A DNA stretch of 64,000 nt. It comes from Deinococcus radiotolerans. GTDB taxonomy: Bacteria > Deinococcota > Deinococci > Deinococcales > Deinococcaceae. A program made the position numbers and the translations under genes. Positions 54,346-64,000 of the stretch are shown here, piece by piece. Each line of letters opens with the position of its first letter. The first letter of the stretch is position 1. The notes below the pieces were generated by a model. It was given only the letters and a program-made list of their open reading frames with translations, was not told where the DNA came from and did not search any database. Location of the stretch: the NCBI RefSeq assembly GCF_014647435.1, contig NZ_BMPE01000001.1, positions 372,001 to 436,000 on the forward strand, given 5' to 3'.

Positions 54346-55482
54346 ATGACCCCGGTCCCGGTCACCCCTGAGTTCCAGCGCCTGATCTCCGGCTCCCGGT
54401 TGCGCCTGCGGGGGCGGTCGGCGTTCTTCGCGACGCTGCTGCTGCACGCGGAGTTCGTGCCGTCGCGGGAGGTCGCGGCGGCGGGTACGGACGGCGAGCG
54501 GGTGTACGTGAACCCGGAGGTCGCCGCGACGCTGGCGCCGGACGTGCTGGACGGTCTGCTGCTGCACGAGGTGCTGCACGCGGCGCTGTCGCACGTGGAA
54601 CGCCGCGGTCCGCGTGAGAAGAAACGCTGGAACAAGGCGGCGGACCTGATCGTGAACGGCATGGTGTCGGCGGCGGGCCTGCCCACGCCGCCGCAGTCGC
54701 GGCGGGACGAGCACCTGGAACGCCTGAGTGTCGAGGAGGTGTACACGTCCATCGAGGCGGAAAGCCAGGGCGACGGCGAGGACGAGGGCGACGACCTGCT
54801 CGACGGGCCGCCCAGTGACGCGCCGCCGCGCGGGCAGAAACCGGGGCAGGCCGGGCAGACGCAGCGGCAGTGGCAGCAGGCGCTGGCTCAGGCGCGCAGC
54901 GTGGAGGCCATGAGCGGCAAGGGTGACGACCCGCTGGGCGAGCACCGCGAGTTGCAGCGCCTCGCCCCGGCGCGGCTGGACTGGCGCGCGCACCTGTGGC
55001 GCTTCCTGGCGCGCACCCCGGTGGATTTCGGGGGCTTCGACCGGCGGTTCGTGGGGCGCGGCCTGTACCTGGAGGCGCTGGACGACGAGTCCCTGACCGC
55101 ACTGATCGCCGTGGACACGTCCGGCAGCGTGGACGACGACGCGGTGCGGGCCCTGGTGGGCGAGGTGCAGGGCGTGCTGGGCGCGTACCCGCACGTCCGC
55201 GCGACCCTCTACTACGCGGACACCGAGGCGTACGGCCCGCACGACCTGACGCCCGGCGGCGAGATCCCCCCACCGCAGGGGGGCGGCGGCACCGACTTCC
55301 GCCCGATCTTCAAGCTGCTGGACGAGCACGAACCGGACGTCCTGATCTACCTGACCGACGGGTACGGGGACTTCCCAGACGCCGCGCCGCGCCTGCCCAC
55401 CCTCTGGGTCGTGCCGCCCGGCGGCCTGGAGGACGAGGGCTTCCCCTTCGGTGAGGTCCTGCGCCTGGAGGAACACACATGA
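54346..55482 (+). CDS. VWA-like protein with metallopeptidase-type N-domain (DUF2201-like)
   Basis: A 378-residue protein. The N-domain contains LLLHEVLHAALSHVERR (HEXXH plus a downstream His), a linker rich in Asp/Glu/Gln follows, and the C-domain is a VWA fold with VDTSGSVDDDAV (DxSGS metal site) and YLTDGYGDF. With the adjacent MoxR ATPase this is the classic MoxR/VWA chaperone pairing. ATG 54346 overlaps nothing upstream because a palindromic repeat separates the genes. The end overlaps nudC (ATGA). Confidence 0.87.
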   Translation: MTPVPVTPEFQRLISGSRLRLRGRSAFFATLLLHAEFVPSREVAAAGTDGERVYVNPEVAATLAPDVLDGLLLHEVLHAALSHVERRGPREKKRWNKAADLIVNGMVSAAGLPTPPQSRRDEHLERLSVEEVYTSIEAESQGDGEDEGDDLLDGPPSDAPPRGQKPGQAGQTQRQWQQALAQARSVEAMSGKGDDPLGEHRELQRLAPARLDWRAHLWRFLARTPVDFGGFDRRFVGRGLYLEALDDESLTALIAVDTSGSVDDDAVRALVGEVQGVLGAYPHVRATLYYADTEAYGPHDLTPGGEIPPPQGGGGTDFRPIFKLLDEHEPDVLIYLTDGYGDFPDAAPRLPTLWVVPPGGLEDEGFPFGEVLRLEEHT

Positions 55483-56297
55483 TTGCGACGAGTCGCCCTG
55501 ACGGCTTTGAGGTTGCCCTGACGCTGACCCCGGATGCGGAGTCGGTGTGGTTCGTGTTCGACGGACCGAAACTCGTCCTGCGCACGGACGGCGCCCTGCC
55601 GACCGGGGAAGCCCCACTGCCCGCGGTGGACGTGACGCCGCTGGGCACCCTGGACGGCACGTCGTATCTGGCGGCGGGCCTGGACGGCGACCTGCCCGCC
55701 GGCTTCCAGGCTGTGCCGGTCCGTTCCGGCTTTGGCCGTCTGCCTGAGCACCACATGGGGCTGGCCGGGTACGCTGCGCAGGTCATCGAGTTCGCCCGCA
55801 CGCACCGCTACTGCGGCCGCTGCGCCACGCCCCTCAGTGACGCCACGCATGAACGCTCGCGCCGCTGCCCGAACTGCGGCCTGACGGTGTACCCGCGCGT
55901 GGCCCCCGTCGCGATGGTGCTGATCCGGCGCGGTCAGAGCCGGGACACCGAACTGCTGCTGGCCCGCAGCCCGCACTTCCCGCCCGGCATGTACTCCGCG
56001 CTGGCGGGCTTCGTGGAACCCTCCGAGACGCTGGAAGCCGCTGCCCGGCGCGAGGTGCAGGAGGAGGTGGGCGTGCAGATCACGGACCTGCGGTACCAGT
56101 TCAGTCAGCCGTGGCCGTTCCCGCACTCGCTGATGCTGGGCTTCACCGCCGAGTACGCGGGCGGCGACATCACCCCGCAACCCGGCGAGATCGACGACGC
56201 CCGCTGGTTCCCGGTCACCGACCTGCCCACCCTGCCCGCCGCGTTCAGCATCGCTCGGGCGCTGATCGACGCGGCGGTGGCCGAGGCCCTGGCGTAA
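55479..56297 (+). CDS. nudC: NADH pyrophosphatase / NAD-RNA decapping Nudix hydrolase
   Basis: A 272-residue NudC: N-domain, zinc ribbon (Cys112, Cys115, Cys130, Cys133), and the Nudix box GFVEPSETLEAAARREVQEE with the NudC-specific SQPWPFPHSLM after it. It hydrolyses NADH and removes NAD caps from RNA. The ATG overlaps the VWA gene stop by four bases. Confidence 0.94.
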   Translation: MIATSRPDGFEVALTLTPDAESVWFVFDGPKLVLRTDGALPTGEAPLPAVDVTPLGTLDGTSYLAAGLDGDLPAGFQAVPVRSGFGRLPEHHMGLAGYAAQVIEFARTHRYCGRCATPLSDATHERSRRCPNCGLTVYPRVAPVAMVLIRRGQSRDTELLLARSPHFPPGMYSALAGFVEPSETLEAAARREVQEEVGVQITDLRYQFSQPWPFPHSLMLGFTAEYAGGDITPQPGEIDDARWFPVTDLPTLPAAFSIARALIDAAVAEALA

Positions 56298-56350
56298 CCA
56301 CCGGACCCGCGTCCCCCCCTGCCCCCTCCCCTCGTGGCATCATCGCTGCG

Positions 56351-57751
56351 ATGACTGGTGAGCTTGACCCGCGGACGCTGACGATCTTGGGTGTGGAGGG
56401 GGCGCTGGAGGCGGCGGGGGCGCCGCGCGCGACGGCGGATACGCTGTCGGGCCTGTCGGCGCATCCGGACGCGCGGGTGCGGGCGCGGGTGGCGCGGCAT
56501 CCGAACACGCCGGTGGAGGTGCTGGGCGGACTGGCGGCGGCGTACCCGGCGGACGTGCTGGCGAATCCGGGGTTGCCGCTGATGCGCCTGGCGCGGCCGA
56601 ACCTGCTGGGGGTGTTCCCGGCGGATGGGGTGATCGCGCTGCTGAACGCGCCGGGCGTGCCGGGCTGGGTGGTGGACTCGGCGCTGCGGCACGAGGATTA
56701 CGCGGTGCGCACGGCGCTGGCGGGCCGGGCGGACCTGAGTGCCGAGCGGGTATCGGCGCTGGCGCAGGACGCCGGGTGGCAGATCCGCGAGGCAGTCGCG
56801 CGGCGAGACGCGCTGCCCGAGGGGCTGGTGCGGCAGCTGGCGGCGGACGACGATTACGACGTGCGCAAGGCCGTGGCGTCCCGCCCTGACCTGCCGGGGG
56901 ACGTGCTGCGCGTACTGGTCGGGGACGCGCACGGCATGGTGCGGGCCGGGGTGGCGCGGCGGCTGGATCTGCCGCTGGACTGCATGATCCAGCTCGCGGC
57001 GGACGGCGACCCGGACGTGCTGGCGACCCTGGCGCGGCGGGTGGATCTGCCCCGGTCGGTGCGGGAGTGGCTGGCGACGAACGATCAGCCGCTGGTGCGC
57101 GCGGCGGCCCTGCAGGCGTGGACGGTTCCGGCGGAGTGGCTGGCGCGGGCCGAGGTGGACGCCGACCCGGACGTGCGCGCCGCGCTGGCCCGCCGCCCGG
57201 ACGCCCCGGCGGAGGTGCTGACGCGACTGGCGGGCGACGAGTCCGAGACGGTGCGCCGCGCCGTGCTGGAGCGCAGCGACCTGCCGGAGGGCGCGGTGCT
57301 GGCGCTGGCCCACGCGCCGGAAGGCGATATCCGCCTGCACGTGGCGAGCGCGGAGGGGATTCCCGCGTCGGTGCTGGACGCCCTGCTGACCGACCCGGAC
57401 GCCAGCGTGCGGACGGTGCTGGCGGTGCGACCCGACCTGGGCGCGGCGCAGCTGGAGGTGCTGGCGGGCGACCCGAACCCGGAGGTGCGCCGCGCCGTGG
57501 CGTACGCGACCGCCACCCCGGGCGGGACGCTGGCGGGGCTGGCCCGCGACCCGAATGCCGGGGTGCGCCGCGCGGCGGCCCTGCACCCGAACCTCCACCC
57601 CGAGGACCTGGGGGTCCTGTCCGGGGACCCGGACGAGGGCGTGCGGCTGGCCGTCGCCGGGCGCGCCGACCTCTCCCCCACCGTGCGGGACGCGCTGCTG
57701 GCCGATCCGGAGGCGAGCGTGCGTGAGGAGGCCGCGCGGGCCGGCGCGTGA
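56351..57751 (+). CDS. Leucine-rich repeat variant (LRV) protein
   Basis: A 466-residue protein built almost entirely of about 17-18 repeats of roughly 24 residues, consensus VR.A.A.RPDLP..VL..LA.D.D, the LRV superhelix. It lacks the N-terminal Fe-S cysteines of the Azotobacter founder. Probably a protein-binding scaffold. CATCAT (56338-56343) lies 7 nt before ATG 56351. Its stop overlaps the GTG of the broken Nudix gene. Confidence 0.82.
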   Translation: MTGELDPRTLTILGVEGALEAAGAPRATADTLSGLSAHPDARVRARVARHPNTPVEVLGGLAAAYPADVLANPGLPLMRLARPNLLGVFPADGVIALLNAPGVPGWVVDSALRHEDYAVRTALAGRADLSAERVSALAQDAGWQIREAVARRDALPEGLVRQLAADDDYDVRKAVASRPDLPGDVLRVLVGDAHGMVRAGVARRLDLPLDCMIQLAADGDPDVLATLARRVDLPRSVREWLATNDQPLVRAAALQAWTVPAEWLARAEVDADPDVRAALARRPDAPAEVLTRLAGDESETVRRAVLERSDLPEGAVLALAHAPEGDIRLHVASAEGIPASVLDALLTDPDASVRTVLAVRPDLGAAQLEVLAGDPNPEVRRAVAYATATPGGTLAGLARDPNAGVRRAAALHPNLHPEDLGVLSGDPDEGVRLAVAGRADLSPTVRDALLADPEASVREEAARAGA

Positions 57752-58213
57752 CCGACATCCGACTGCCTCTGGGGGGCGTGAAGTTCAGTGTGCGGGCCGT
57801 GCTCCTCTGCACGCGCGGGGACACGCTCCTGACGAACACCGAGCCTGGCATCAGCTTTCCCTACCTACCGGGGGGGCGCGGTCATGTCGGACGAGGATTC
57901 CGCGCAGGCCGCCGCGCGCGAATGGCACGAGGAGACCGGCCTGACCGCAGGCGAGCTGCTGCTAGTCGGGGTCGTCGAGAGCTTTTTCGGCCCGCCGGGT
58001 CGGCGCGAGCACGAGATCGGCTTCTCCTACCACCTGCCTGCCCCATCCAACCTGCCGGACGGGACGTTCACCGTGCACGACAACCCGGACGTGCAGTGCC
58101 AGTGGGTGCCCTTCGACCGGATCGAGGCGACCCCGGTGTACCCGCTGGTCGTCCGGGACCTGCTGCGCGTTCCGCCGGGCGAGGTGCGGCACATCCTCAA
58201 TCGGGAAGCGTAG
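57748..58213 (+). pseudogene. Nudix hydrolase gene interrupted by a frameshift in a G7 tract
   Basis: GTG 57748 gives MTDIRLPLGGVKFSVRAVLL... up to SFPYLPGG, then the frame is lost at seven Gs (57870-57876). The next frame continues GGAVMSDEDSAQAAAREW and HEETGL, the second part of a Nudix box, to a stop at 58211-58213. Removing one G restores a complete 154-residue Nudix protein. It may be a sequencing error, a true pseudogene, or a slippery tract. It is coupled to the LRV gene (GTGA) and followed by a good terminator. Confidence 0.8.
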
Positions 58214-58217
58214 AACA

Positions 58218-58248
58218 AGCCTCCTCCACGTCTGCTGGAGGGGGCTTT
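58218..58248 (+). terminator. Terminator after the Nudix gene
   Basis: AGCCTCCTCCA / TGGAGGGGGCT (58218-58228, 58236-58246; one T-G pair) followed by TTCC. Confidence 0.75.
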
Positions 58249-58262
58249 CCGTGGGGCTGGGG

Positions 58263-59795
<1,533 letters not shown>

Positions 59796-59998
59796 GGGTC
59801 CTCCGGGGGCGCGCGGCTGGAGGGGGGTGTCCCTCCGGGCTCCTCACCGGGTCCGCCCGGGGGGCGGCGCGCGTCACAATCGGCGATTCTAGCGGACGCG
59901 GGGAGGTGCAAGTGGGGGGCGCGTCACGTGCCGGGGCCCACCGTGGGGGCATGAGAGACGCCCGGTGCGCGCGGGGTGCATGGCGTAGAATGCCGCGC

Positions 59999-60238
59999 AT
60001 GAAGAGTGATCCCGTGGATCTGACCCTGTTCCTGGCGCAGAGCGTGGTGGACCAGCCGTCGCTGGTGCGCGTCTCGAAGCGCGGCCCGACCGTGATGGTC
60101 CGCGTCGGCCCCGGCGAGGAGGGCCGCCTGATCGGCCGTCAGGGCCGCGTGATCCAGGCGATCCGCACGCTGGTGCGCGCTGCCTCCGACCCGCGCGAAC
60201 GGCTGAACGTCGACCTGGACGCGCCCAGAAAAGCGTGA
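59999..60238 (+). CDS. khpA: KH-domain RNA-binding protein (KhpA-like)
   Basis: A 79-residue single KH protein with the GxxG loop at 46-49 in GRLIGRQGRVIQAIRTLV, as in KhpA. It binds RNA and partners KhpB. TAGAAT (59986-59991) lies 7 nt before the ATG. It heads khpA-rimM-trmD; the usual rpsP is absent. Confidence 0.92.
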   Translation: MKSDPVDLTLFLAQSVVDQPSLVRVSKRGPTVMVRVGPGEEGRLIGRQGRVIQAIRTLVRAASDPRERLNVDLDAPRKA

Positions 60239-60786
60239 CGGGCGGGCAGGACCGGACGCGGCTCGGGTATTTCCTCGGGCCGCATGGCGTCAAGGGCGGC
60301 GTGAAGGTTTACGTACTGGGTGACCAGGAGCAGTTCCGCGCGCTGAAACGGGTGTTCGTGGAGGGCCGCGGCTGGCTGCGCGTGGCGCGGCTGGAGATGC
60401 TCGCGCCGGGCGTGGCCCTGCACCTGGCGGGCGTGACGTCGCGCGAGGCGGCCGAGGAACTGCGCGGCCTGAACGTGTTCGCGGCGGACGACGAGCTGCC
60501 CGAGCCCGAGGAGGGCGTGTACTACTACCACGAGCTGCGCGGCCTGACCCTGCACGGCGCCGGTGGCGAGGTGTTGGGTGAGGTCGTGGACGTGGAGGAC
60601 GGCGGGCATCAGGACCTGCTGGTCGTGCGGCATGAGGGCGGCGAGTCGTTCGTGCCTCTTCAGGCGCCGTACGTGCTGGTGAACCTGAATGACCGCAGGC
60701 GTCCGGCGTCGCTGGCGCTCTCGGCGGATGCCCCGGCAGGGCTGCTGGAGGCGGATGCACCTGAGGTCGGCGGCGATGACGCCTGA
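60235..60786 (+). CDS. rimM: 16S rRNA maturation factor RimM
   Basis: A 183-residue 30S assembly factor: [20 protein letters not shown], then [14 protein letters not shown] and [17 protein letters not shown], the PRC-barrel. GTG 60235 overlaps khpA (GTGA). It overlaps trmD by 11 bases. Confidence 0.95.
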   Translation: MTGGQDRTRLGYFLGPHGVKGGVKVYVLGDQEQFRALKRVFVEGRGWLRVARLEMLAPGVALHLAGVTSREAAEELRGLNVFAADDELPEPEEGVYYYHELRGLTLHGAGGEVLGEVVDVEDGGHQDLLVVRHEGGESFVPLQAPYVLVNLNDRRRPASLALSADAPAGLLEADAPEVGGDDA

Positions 60787-61612
60787 GCCCACCCCGGACG
60801 GCCCGCTGACCTTCTCGTTCCTGACGCTGTTCCCCGAGTTGCTGGCACCATTCGCCTCCGAGGCGATCCTGGGGAAGGCCCGCGAGCGGGGGCTGGTGGA
60901 CGTGCGGCTGGTGAACATGCGGGACTTCTCGCAGAACAAGCACCTGAAGGTGGACGACACGCCGTACGGGGGCGGAGCGGGCATGGTGATCCGCGTGGAC
61001 GTCGCCGAGCGGGCGCTGGCCAGCCTGCCGCCCGCCGACGAGGTGATCCTGTTCAGTCCGGCCGGGCAGCCGTTCACGCAGGCGGTCGCGGAGGAACTGG
61101 CCGGGAAGGCACACCTCGTGTTCCTGTGCGGCCGCTACGAGGGCTTCGACGCCCGCGTGGAGGGGCTGGTCACGCGCGAATTGAGCGTTGGGGATTTCGT
61201 GATGATGGGCGGCGAGGCGGCGGCCGCGTGCGTGCTGGAGGCCGTGGCCCGGTTGCGGCCCGGCGTGCTGGGCGACGCGGACTCGCACCGGGCGGACTCG
61301 TTCAGTTCGGGCCTCCTGGATTATCCCGAGTACACGCGGCCCCTCGCGTGGCGGGAGCAGGCGGTGCCGGAGGTGCTGCGCGGCGGGAACCACGCGGCCA
61401 TCGGGGCGTGGCGGCGCGAGCAGGCGCTGAAGCGCACGCTGGCCCGCCGCCCGGACCTGCTGGTCTCGGCCCCGCTGACGCCGCAGGACAGCGCCACGCT
61501 GCTGACCCTGGGCGCTACCCCGGACGACCTGAAGGGCTGGGGGGCGCCTCCACCACCGATACCGAGAGTGAAGCGCAAGAAGCGGCCTGCCGATCTCCCC
61601 CCTGGGACGTGA
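60776..61612 (+). CDS. trmD: tRNA (guanine37-N1)-methyltransferase
   Basis: A 278-residue SPOUT methyltransferase: [28 protein letters not shown] (trefoil knot), [14 protein letters not shown], and [16 protein letters not shown]. The C-terminus is basic ([12 protein letters not shown]). It methylates G37 to prevent frameshifting. A perfect terminator follows. Confidence 0.97.
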   Translation: MTPEPTPDGPLTFSFLTLFPELLAPFASEAILGKARERGLVDVRLVNMRDFSQNKHLKVDDTPYGGGAGMVIRVDVAERALASLPPADEVILFSPAGQPFTQAVAEELAGKAHLVFLCGRYEGFDARVEGLVTRELSVGDFVMMGGEAAAACVLEAVARLRPGVLGDADSHRADSFSSGLLDYPEYTRPLAWREQAVPEVLRGGNHAAIGAWRREQALKRTLARRPDLLVSAPLTPQDSATLLTLGATPDDLKGWGAPPPPIPRVKRKKRPADLPPGT

Positions 61613-61638
61613 GAAAACCGCCGAAAATGGCGGTTTTC
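61613..61638 (+). terminator. Terminator of khpA-rimM-trmD
   Basis: 10-bp stem GAAAACCGCC (61613-61622) / GGCGGTTTTC (61629-61638) with a built-in T run; a second small hairpin TGTGGG/CCCACA follows. Confidence 0.9.
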
Positions 61639-61689
61639 TGTGGGATGCACCCACATTGTGCGCGGCGGAACGCGCCAGCATGACAGGGT

Positions 61690-62304
61690 ATGCGCGTTCC
61701 GCTGTTTCCCCTGCCGAACCTGGTGTTGTTTCCAGGCGTGGTGCTCCCACTGTACGTGTTCGAGCCCCGGTACCGTACGCTGCTGACTGACGTGCAGGCT
61801 GGCGGTGAGACGTTCGGGATCGTGCGCATCCTGGTGTCCTCGAAGGAGTCGGACCTGCCGTTTCAGGACCGCGTATCGCGCGTGGGCACGCTGGCGCACC
61901 TGCGGCACGCCGATCTGCACGAGGACGGCACGAGCACGATCATCATTGCGGGCGGTGAGCGGTTTCAGGTGCAGGAGTTCCACATGGATCACCCGTACCT
62001 GAGTTCGGACGTGACCCTCTGGCCCCTGGAGGCCGAGCCGGACCTGACGCCCACCGAGGCCGAGCAGGCCACGCTGGCTACGGCGCGCGAGTTGCTGGCG
62101 GCCCTGCTGCGGCTGAATCCGGACAACACCGAGGCGCTGCTGGCGGCCGCGCCTGAGGACCCCCTGCTGATTGCCAGTTTCGCTGCGAGTGTCCTGCCCC
62201 TCAGCGGGGAGGCCCGCGAGGACGCCCTGCGCGCCCGGACGGTGCTGGACCGTCTGGATGTCCTTCTGGCGCAGGTGCCCAGCGCCGCCAGGACGCTGAA
62301 CTAG
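61690..62304 (+). CDS. Lon N-terminal (LON_substr_bdg) domain protein
   Basis: A 204-residue protein with the Lon-N pattern [25 protein letters not shown] and no ATPase or protease domain. Such stand-alone domains may bind peptides or small ligands. The ATG start at 61690 has no clear SD; a weak CAGCAT lies 8 nt before it. Confidence 0.88.
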   Translation: MRVPLFPLPNLVLFPGVVLPLYVFEPRYRTLLTDVQAGGETFGIVRILVSSKESDLPFQDRVSRVGTLAHLRHADLHEDGTSTIIIAGGERFQVQEFHMDHPYLSSDVTLWPLEAEPDLTPTEAEQATLATARELLAALLRLNPDNTEALLAAAPEDPLLIASFAASVLPLSGEAREDALRARTVLDRLDVLLAQVPSAARTLN

Positions 62305-62349
62305 CCCCGCAGGAATCGGGACGTTCTCCGCTCTGGCAAAGCGGTTCAA

Positions 62350-62387
62350 TTCTGCCTGGGACAGAATCCAGTCCGCTCTGATAGGCT
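62350..62387 (+). promoter_or_regulatory. recG promoter with RDRM-like palindrome
   Basis: TTCTGCCTGGGACAGAA (62350-62366) is a 17-bp inverted repeat with 11 matches to the Deinococcus radiation/desiccation response motif TTATGTCATTGACATAA, and overlaps the expected -35. TAGGCT (62382-62387) is the -10, 9 nt before the ATG. Confidence 0.5.
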
Positions 62388-62396
62388 GTCTGTCCG

Positions 62397-64000
62397 ATGG
62401 CGACGGTGGCGGAATTACGGGACAAACTGCGGCGACCACTGGCAGCGGAACTGGCCTCCGGCTGCCAGAACCGCGTCGTGGCGGGCGGCGTGGAGAAACT
62501 GCTGGCCTCACCACTGGGCAACCCATTCCCGAAGGTCCGCGAGGCCTTGGCTGGGTACGCGGCGCTGGACGCAGCGGCACGGGACGCGGCCCTGCGCGCC
62601 GCCCTGGACCTGCTGACCGACACCCCCGCAAAGACCGCCGCTCCGAAGGCCGCGCCCGTCGCCAAGCGCGCCGCCGTCCCCACCGCCGCTCCGGGTGAGC
62701 GCCTGCCCCCGGACGCGCCCGTCGAGCGGCTCGACAGTGGACCCGGCGGCGCGCGCAAGCTGCACACGCTGGGCCTACACCTGCTGCGCGACGTGCTGCA
62801 CGCCTACCCGCACCGTCACGAGGACCGCCGCGCCCTGCCGGACCTGTCCGAGGTCGAGGAGGGACAGAAGGTCACGGTGGAGGGCCGCGTCGTCGCCAAG
62901 TCCCGCCGCAGTCCCAAACCCGGCATGCAGATCCTGGACGTGACCCTGGAAACGCCGTCTGGCGGGCGCGTGAAAGCCACGTGGTTCAACCAGCCGTGGG
63001 TGGAAAAGCAGCTGCGCGAGGGCGCCCGGCTGGTCCTGACGGGTCGTGTGAAGCGCTTCGGGCGCAGCGTGCAGCTGGGCGTGGAGCACTTGGAGACGGT
63101 GGACGGCGCCCAGGATTCCCTTTCGACCGGGCGGATCGTGGGCGTGTACGACGCGAAGGACGGCATCTCGCAGGAGTTCCTGCGCCGCGCCGCGTTCCGC
63201 ACGTTGCAGGCCGTCCCACTGGACGATTACCTACCCGCGCACTGGCGGCGGCAGTACGGTGTGACCGACCTCAGCGACGCGCTGTGGGGCATTCACTTCC
63301 CGGCCGACGAGGCTCACCTGAGCCGCGCGAACCACCGCCTGCGCTTCGACGAGTACCTGTTCCTCGAACTGCGCATGCTCCTCCAGGGTGAGGACGCCGT
63401 GCTGCAGGGCAAACGCTTCAACGCCAAGGGGGACGACATCCACACCTTCGAGGGCGCGCTGCCGTTCCGCTTCACGAACGCGCAGCGGCGCGTGCTGCTG
63501 GAGATCACGGACGACATGCGCAGCGACCGCCAGATGGCCCGCCTCGTGCAGGGGGATGTCGGGAGCGGCAAGACCGCCGTGGCCGCCTGCGCCCTGTACC
63601 TCGCCGTGCGGGACGGCTACCAGGGCGCGCTGATGGCCCCCACCGAGATCCTCGCGCGGCAGCACTACGCGAACCTCGTCGGGTACCTCGGGCAGCTCGA
63701 CATCCGCGTGGGCCTCCTGATCGGCGCGATGACGCCCAAAGCGAAACTGGAGATGCAGACCCGCATCGCGGACGGGGACGTGGACGTCGTCGTGGGCACC
63801 CAGGCGCTCATTCAGGAGAACGTCCGCTTCGACAACCTCGGGCTGGCCGTCGTGGACGAGGAGCACCGCTTCGGTGTGCAGCAGCGCCGCAAACTCCTCG
63901 CGGGCCGCCCCGACGTGCTCGTCATGAGCGCCACCCCCATCCCCCGCTCGCTGGCGCTCACCGCCTACGGCGACCTGGAACTCTCGGTCATCGACGAACT
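62397..64000 (+). CDS. recG: ATP-dependent DNA helicase RecG, 3' end cut by the window
   Basis: 534 codons open to the window edge. An N-terminal helical domain and an Ala/Lys/Pro linker (residues 70-100) precede the wedge/OB domain ([22 protein letters not shown]), then helicase motifs: Walker A GDVGSGKT (386-393), [31 protein letters not shown] and [12 protein letters not shown]. RecG reverses stalled forks and processes Holliday junctions. The N-terminal extension of about 100 residues beyond E. coli RecG is typical of this lineage (inference). Confidence 0.95.
   Translation, partial: MATVAELRDKLRRPLAAELASGCQNRVVAGGVEKLLASPLGNPFPKVREALAGYAALDAAARDAALRAALDLLTDTPAKTAAPKAAPVAKRAAVPTAAPGERLPPDAPVERLDSGPGGARKLHTLGLHLLRDVLHAYPHRHEDRRALPDLSEVEEGQKVTVEGRVVAKSRRSPKPGMQILDVTLETPSGGRVKATWFNQPWVEKQLREGARLVLTGRVKRFGRSVQLGVEHLETVDGAQDSLSTGRIVGVYDAKDGISQEFLRRAAFRTLQAVPLDDYLPAHWRRQYGVTDLSDALWGIHFPADEAHLSRANHRLRFDEYLFLELRMLLQGEDAVLQGKRFNAKGDDIHTFEGALPFRFTNAQRRVLLEITDDMRSDRQMARLVQGDVGSGKTAVAACALYLAVRDGYQGALMAPTEILARQHYANLVGYLGQLDIRVGLLIGAMTPKAKLEMQTRIADGDVDVVVGTQALIQENVRFDNLGLAVVDEEHRFGVQQRRKLLAGRPDVLVMSATPIPRSLALTAYGDLELSVIDE

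Overview
The window is chromosomal DNA of a Deinococcus-like bacterium. Support comes from the very high GC content with GC-rich third codon positions, from protein families and gene neighbourhoods typical of Deinococcus, and from promoter layout. More than twenty genes have a TANNNT -10 hexamer ending about 6-8 nt before the start codon, with no Shine-Dalgarno sequence. That is the leaderless-mRNA signature described in Deinococcus. An mreB gene suggests a rod-shaped species rather than a coccus (inference). I found no rRNA, tRNA, CRISPR array, insertion sequence or prophage. Gene density is about 1 per kb and no gene-free gap exceeds 300 bases.

Layout. 1-2.4 kb: a cut histidine phosphatase, an Rrf2 regulator with its likely target quinone oxidoreductase, and a secreted protein. 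2.5-7 kb: sucCD, then an Xaa-Pro-type peptidase coupled to a LysM/RlpA-like cell-wall protein, then a YbjN protein. 7-13.3 kb: oligoendopeptidase F, an MFS exporter behind a tiny leaderless ORF, trpBA and gluQ. 13.3-17.3 kb: a tightly overlapped parA / small DNA-binding protein / HEXXH membrane protein / gluQ run, a LmbE deacetylase, an S1-domain protein and minC. 17.3-28.8 kb: amidase, pheA, SDR plus acyl-CoA ligase, phzF, HAD, membrane proteins, tyrA, an acyltransferase and a secreted hydrolase. 28.8-37.7 kb: Ser/Thr kinase-holA-esterase operon, a degenerate polysaccharide deacetylase, an unusual ion channel, a large secreted protein and an acyl-CoA dehydrogenase. 37.7-43.5 kb: mreB, fabZ, an LptF/G-type permease, a glycolipid glycosyltransferase, an intact deacetylase and a methyltransferase. 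43.6-53.2 kb: isocitrate lyase with a repeated operator, HAD, DHH phosphoesterase, a beta-lactamase-fold lipoprotein, DegV, and a 1055-residue FadF-like Fe-S protein. 53.2-64 kb: MoxR ATPase / metallopeptidase-VWA pair, nudC, an LRV repeat protein, a frameshifted Nudix gene, a B12/radical SAM protein, khpA-rimM-trmD, a Lon-N protein and recG, which runs off the end.

How they fit together. Acyl-CoA ligase, acyl-CoA dehydrogenase, the FadF-like ETF:menaquinone oxidoreductase candidate, isocitrate lyase and succinyl-CoA synthetase form a fatty-acid oxidation / glyoxylate theme. trpAB, pheA and tyrA cover aromatic amino acids. fabZ, the LptF/G-type permease, glycosyltransferase and deacetylase look like envelope glycolipid synthesis and transport.

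The most interesting signals are: (1) three leaderless minicistrons of 6-11 codons, coupled to or overlapping the starts of larger genes; (2) the FadF-like protein's tail of seven RKxWxP(K/R) motifs in a disordered linker; (3) a CRP-like box with a third half-site, present twice; (4) matched Rrf2-type boxes over two promoters; (5) a radiation-response-motif-like palindrome at recG; (6) a Nudix gene broken at a G7 tract; (7) a polysaccharide deacetylase that has lost its metal ligands.
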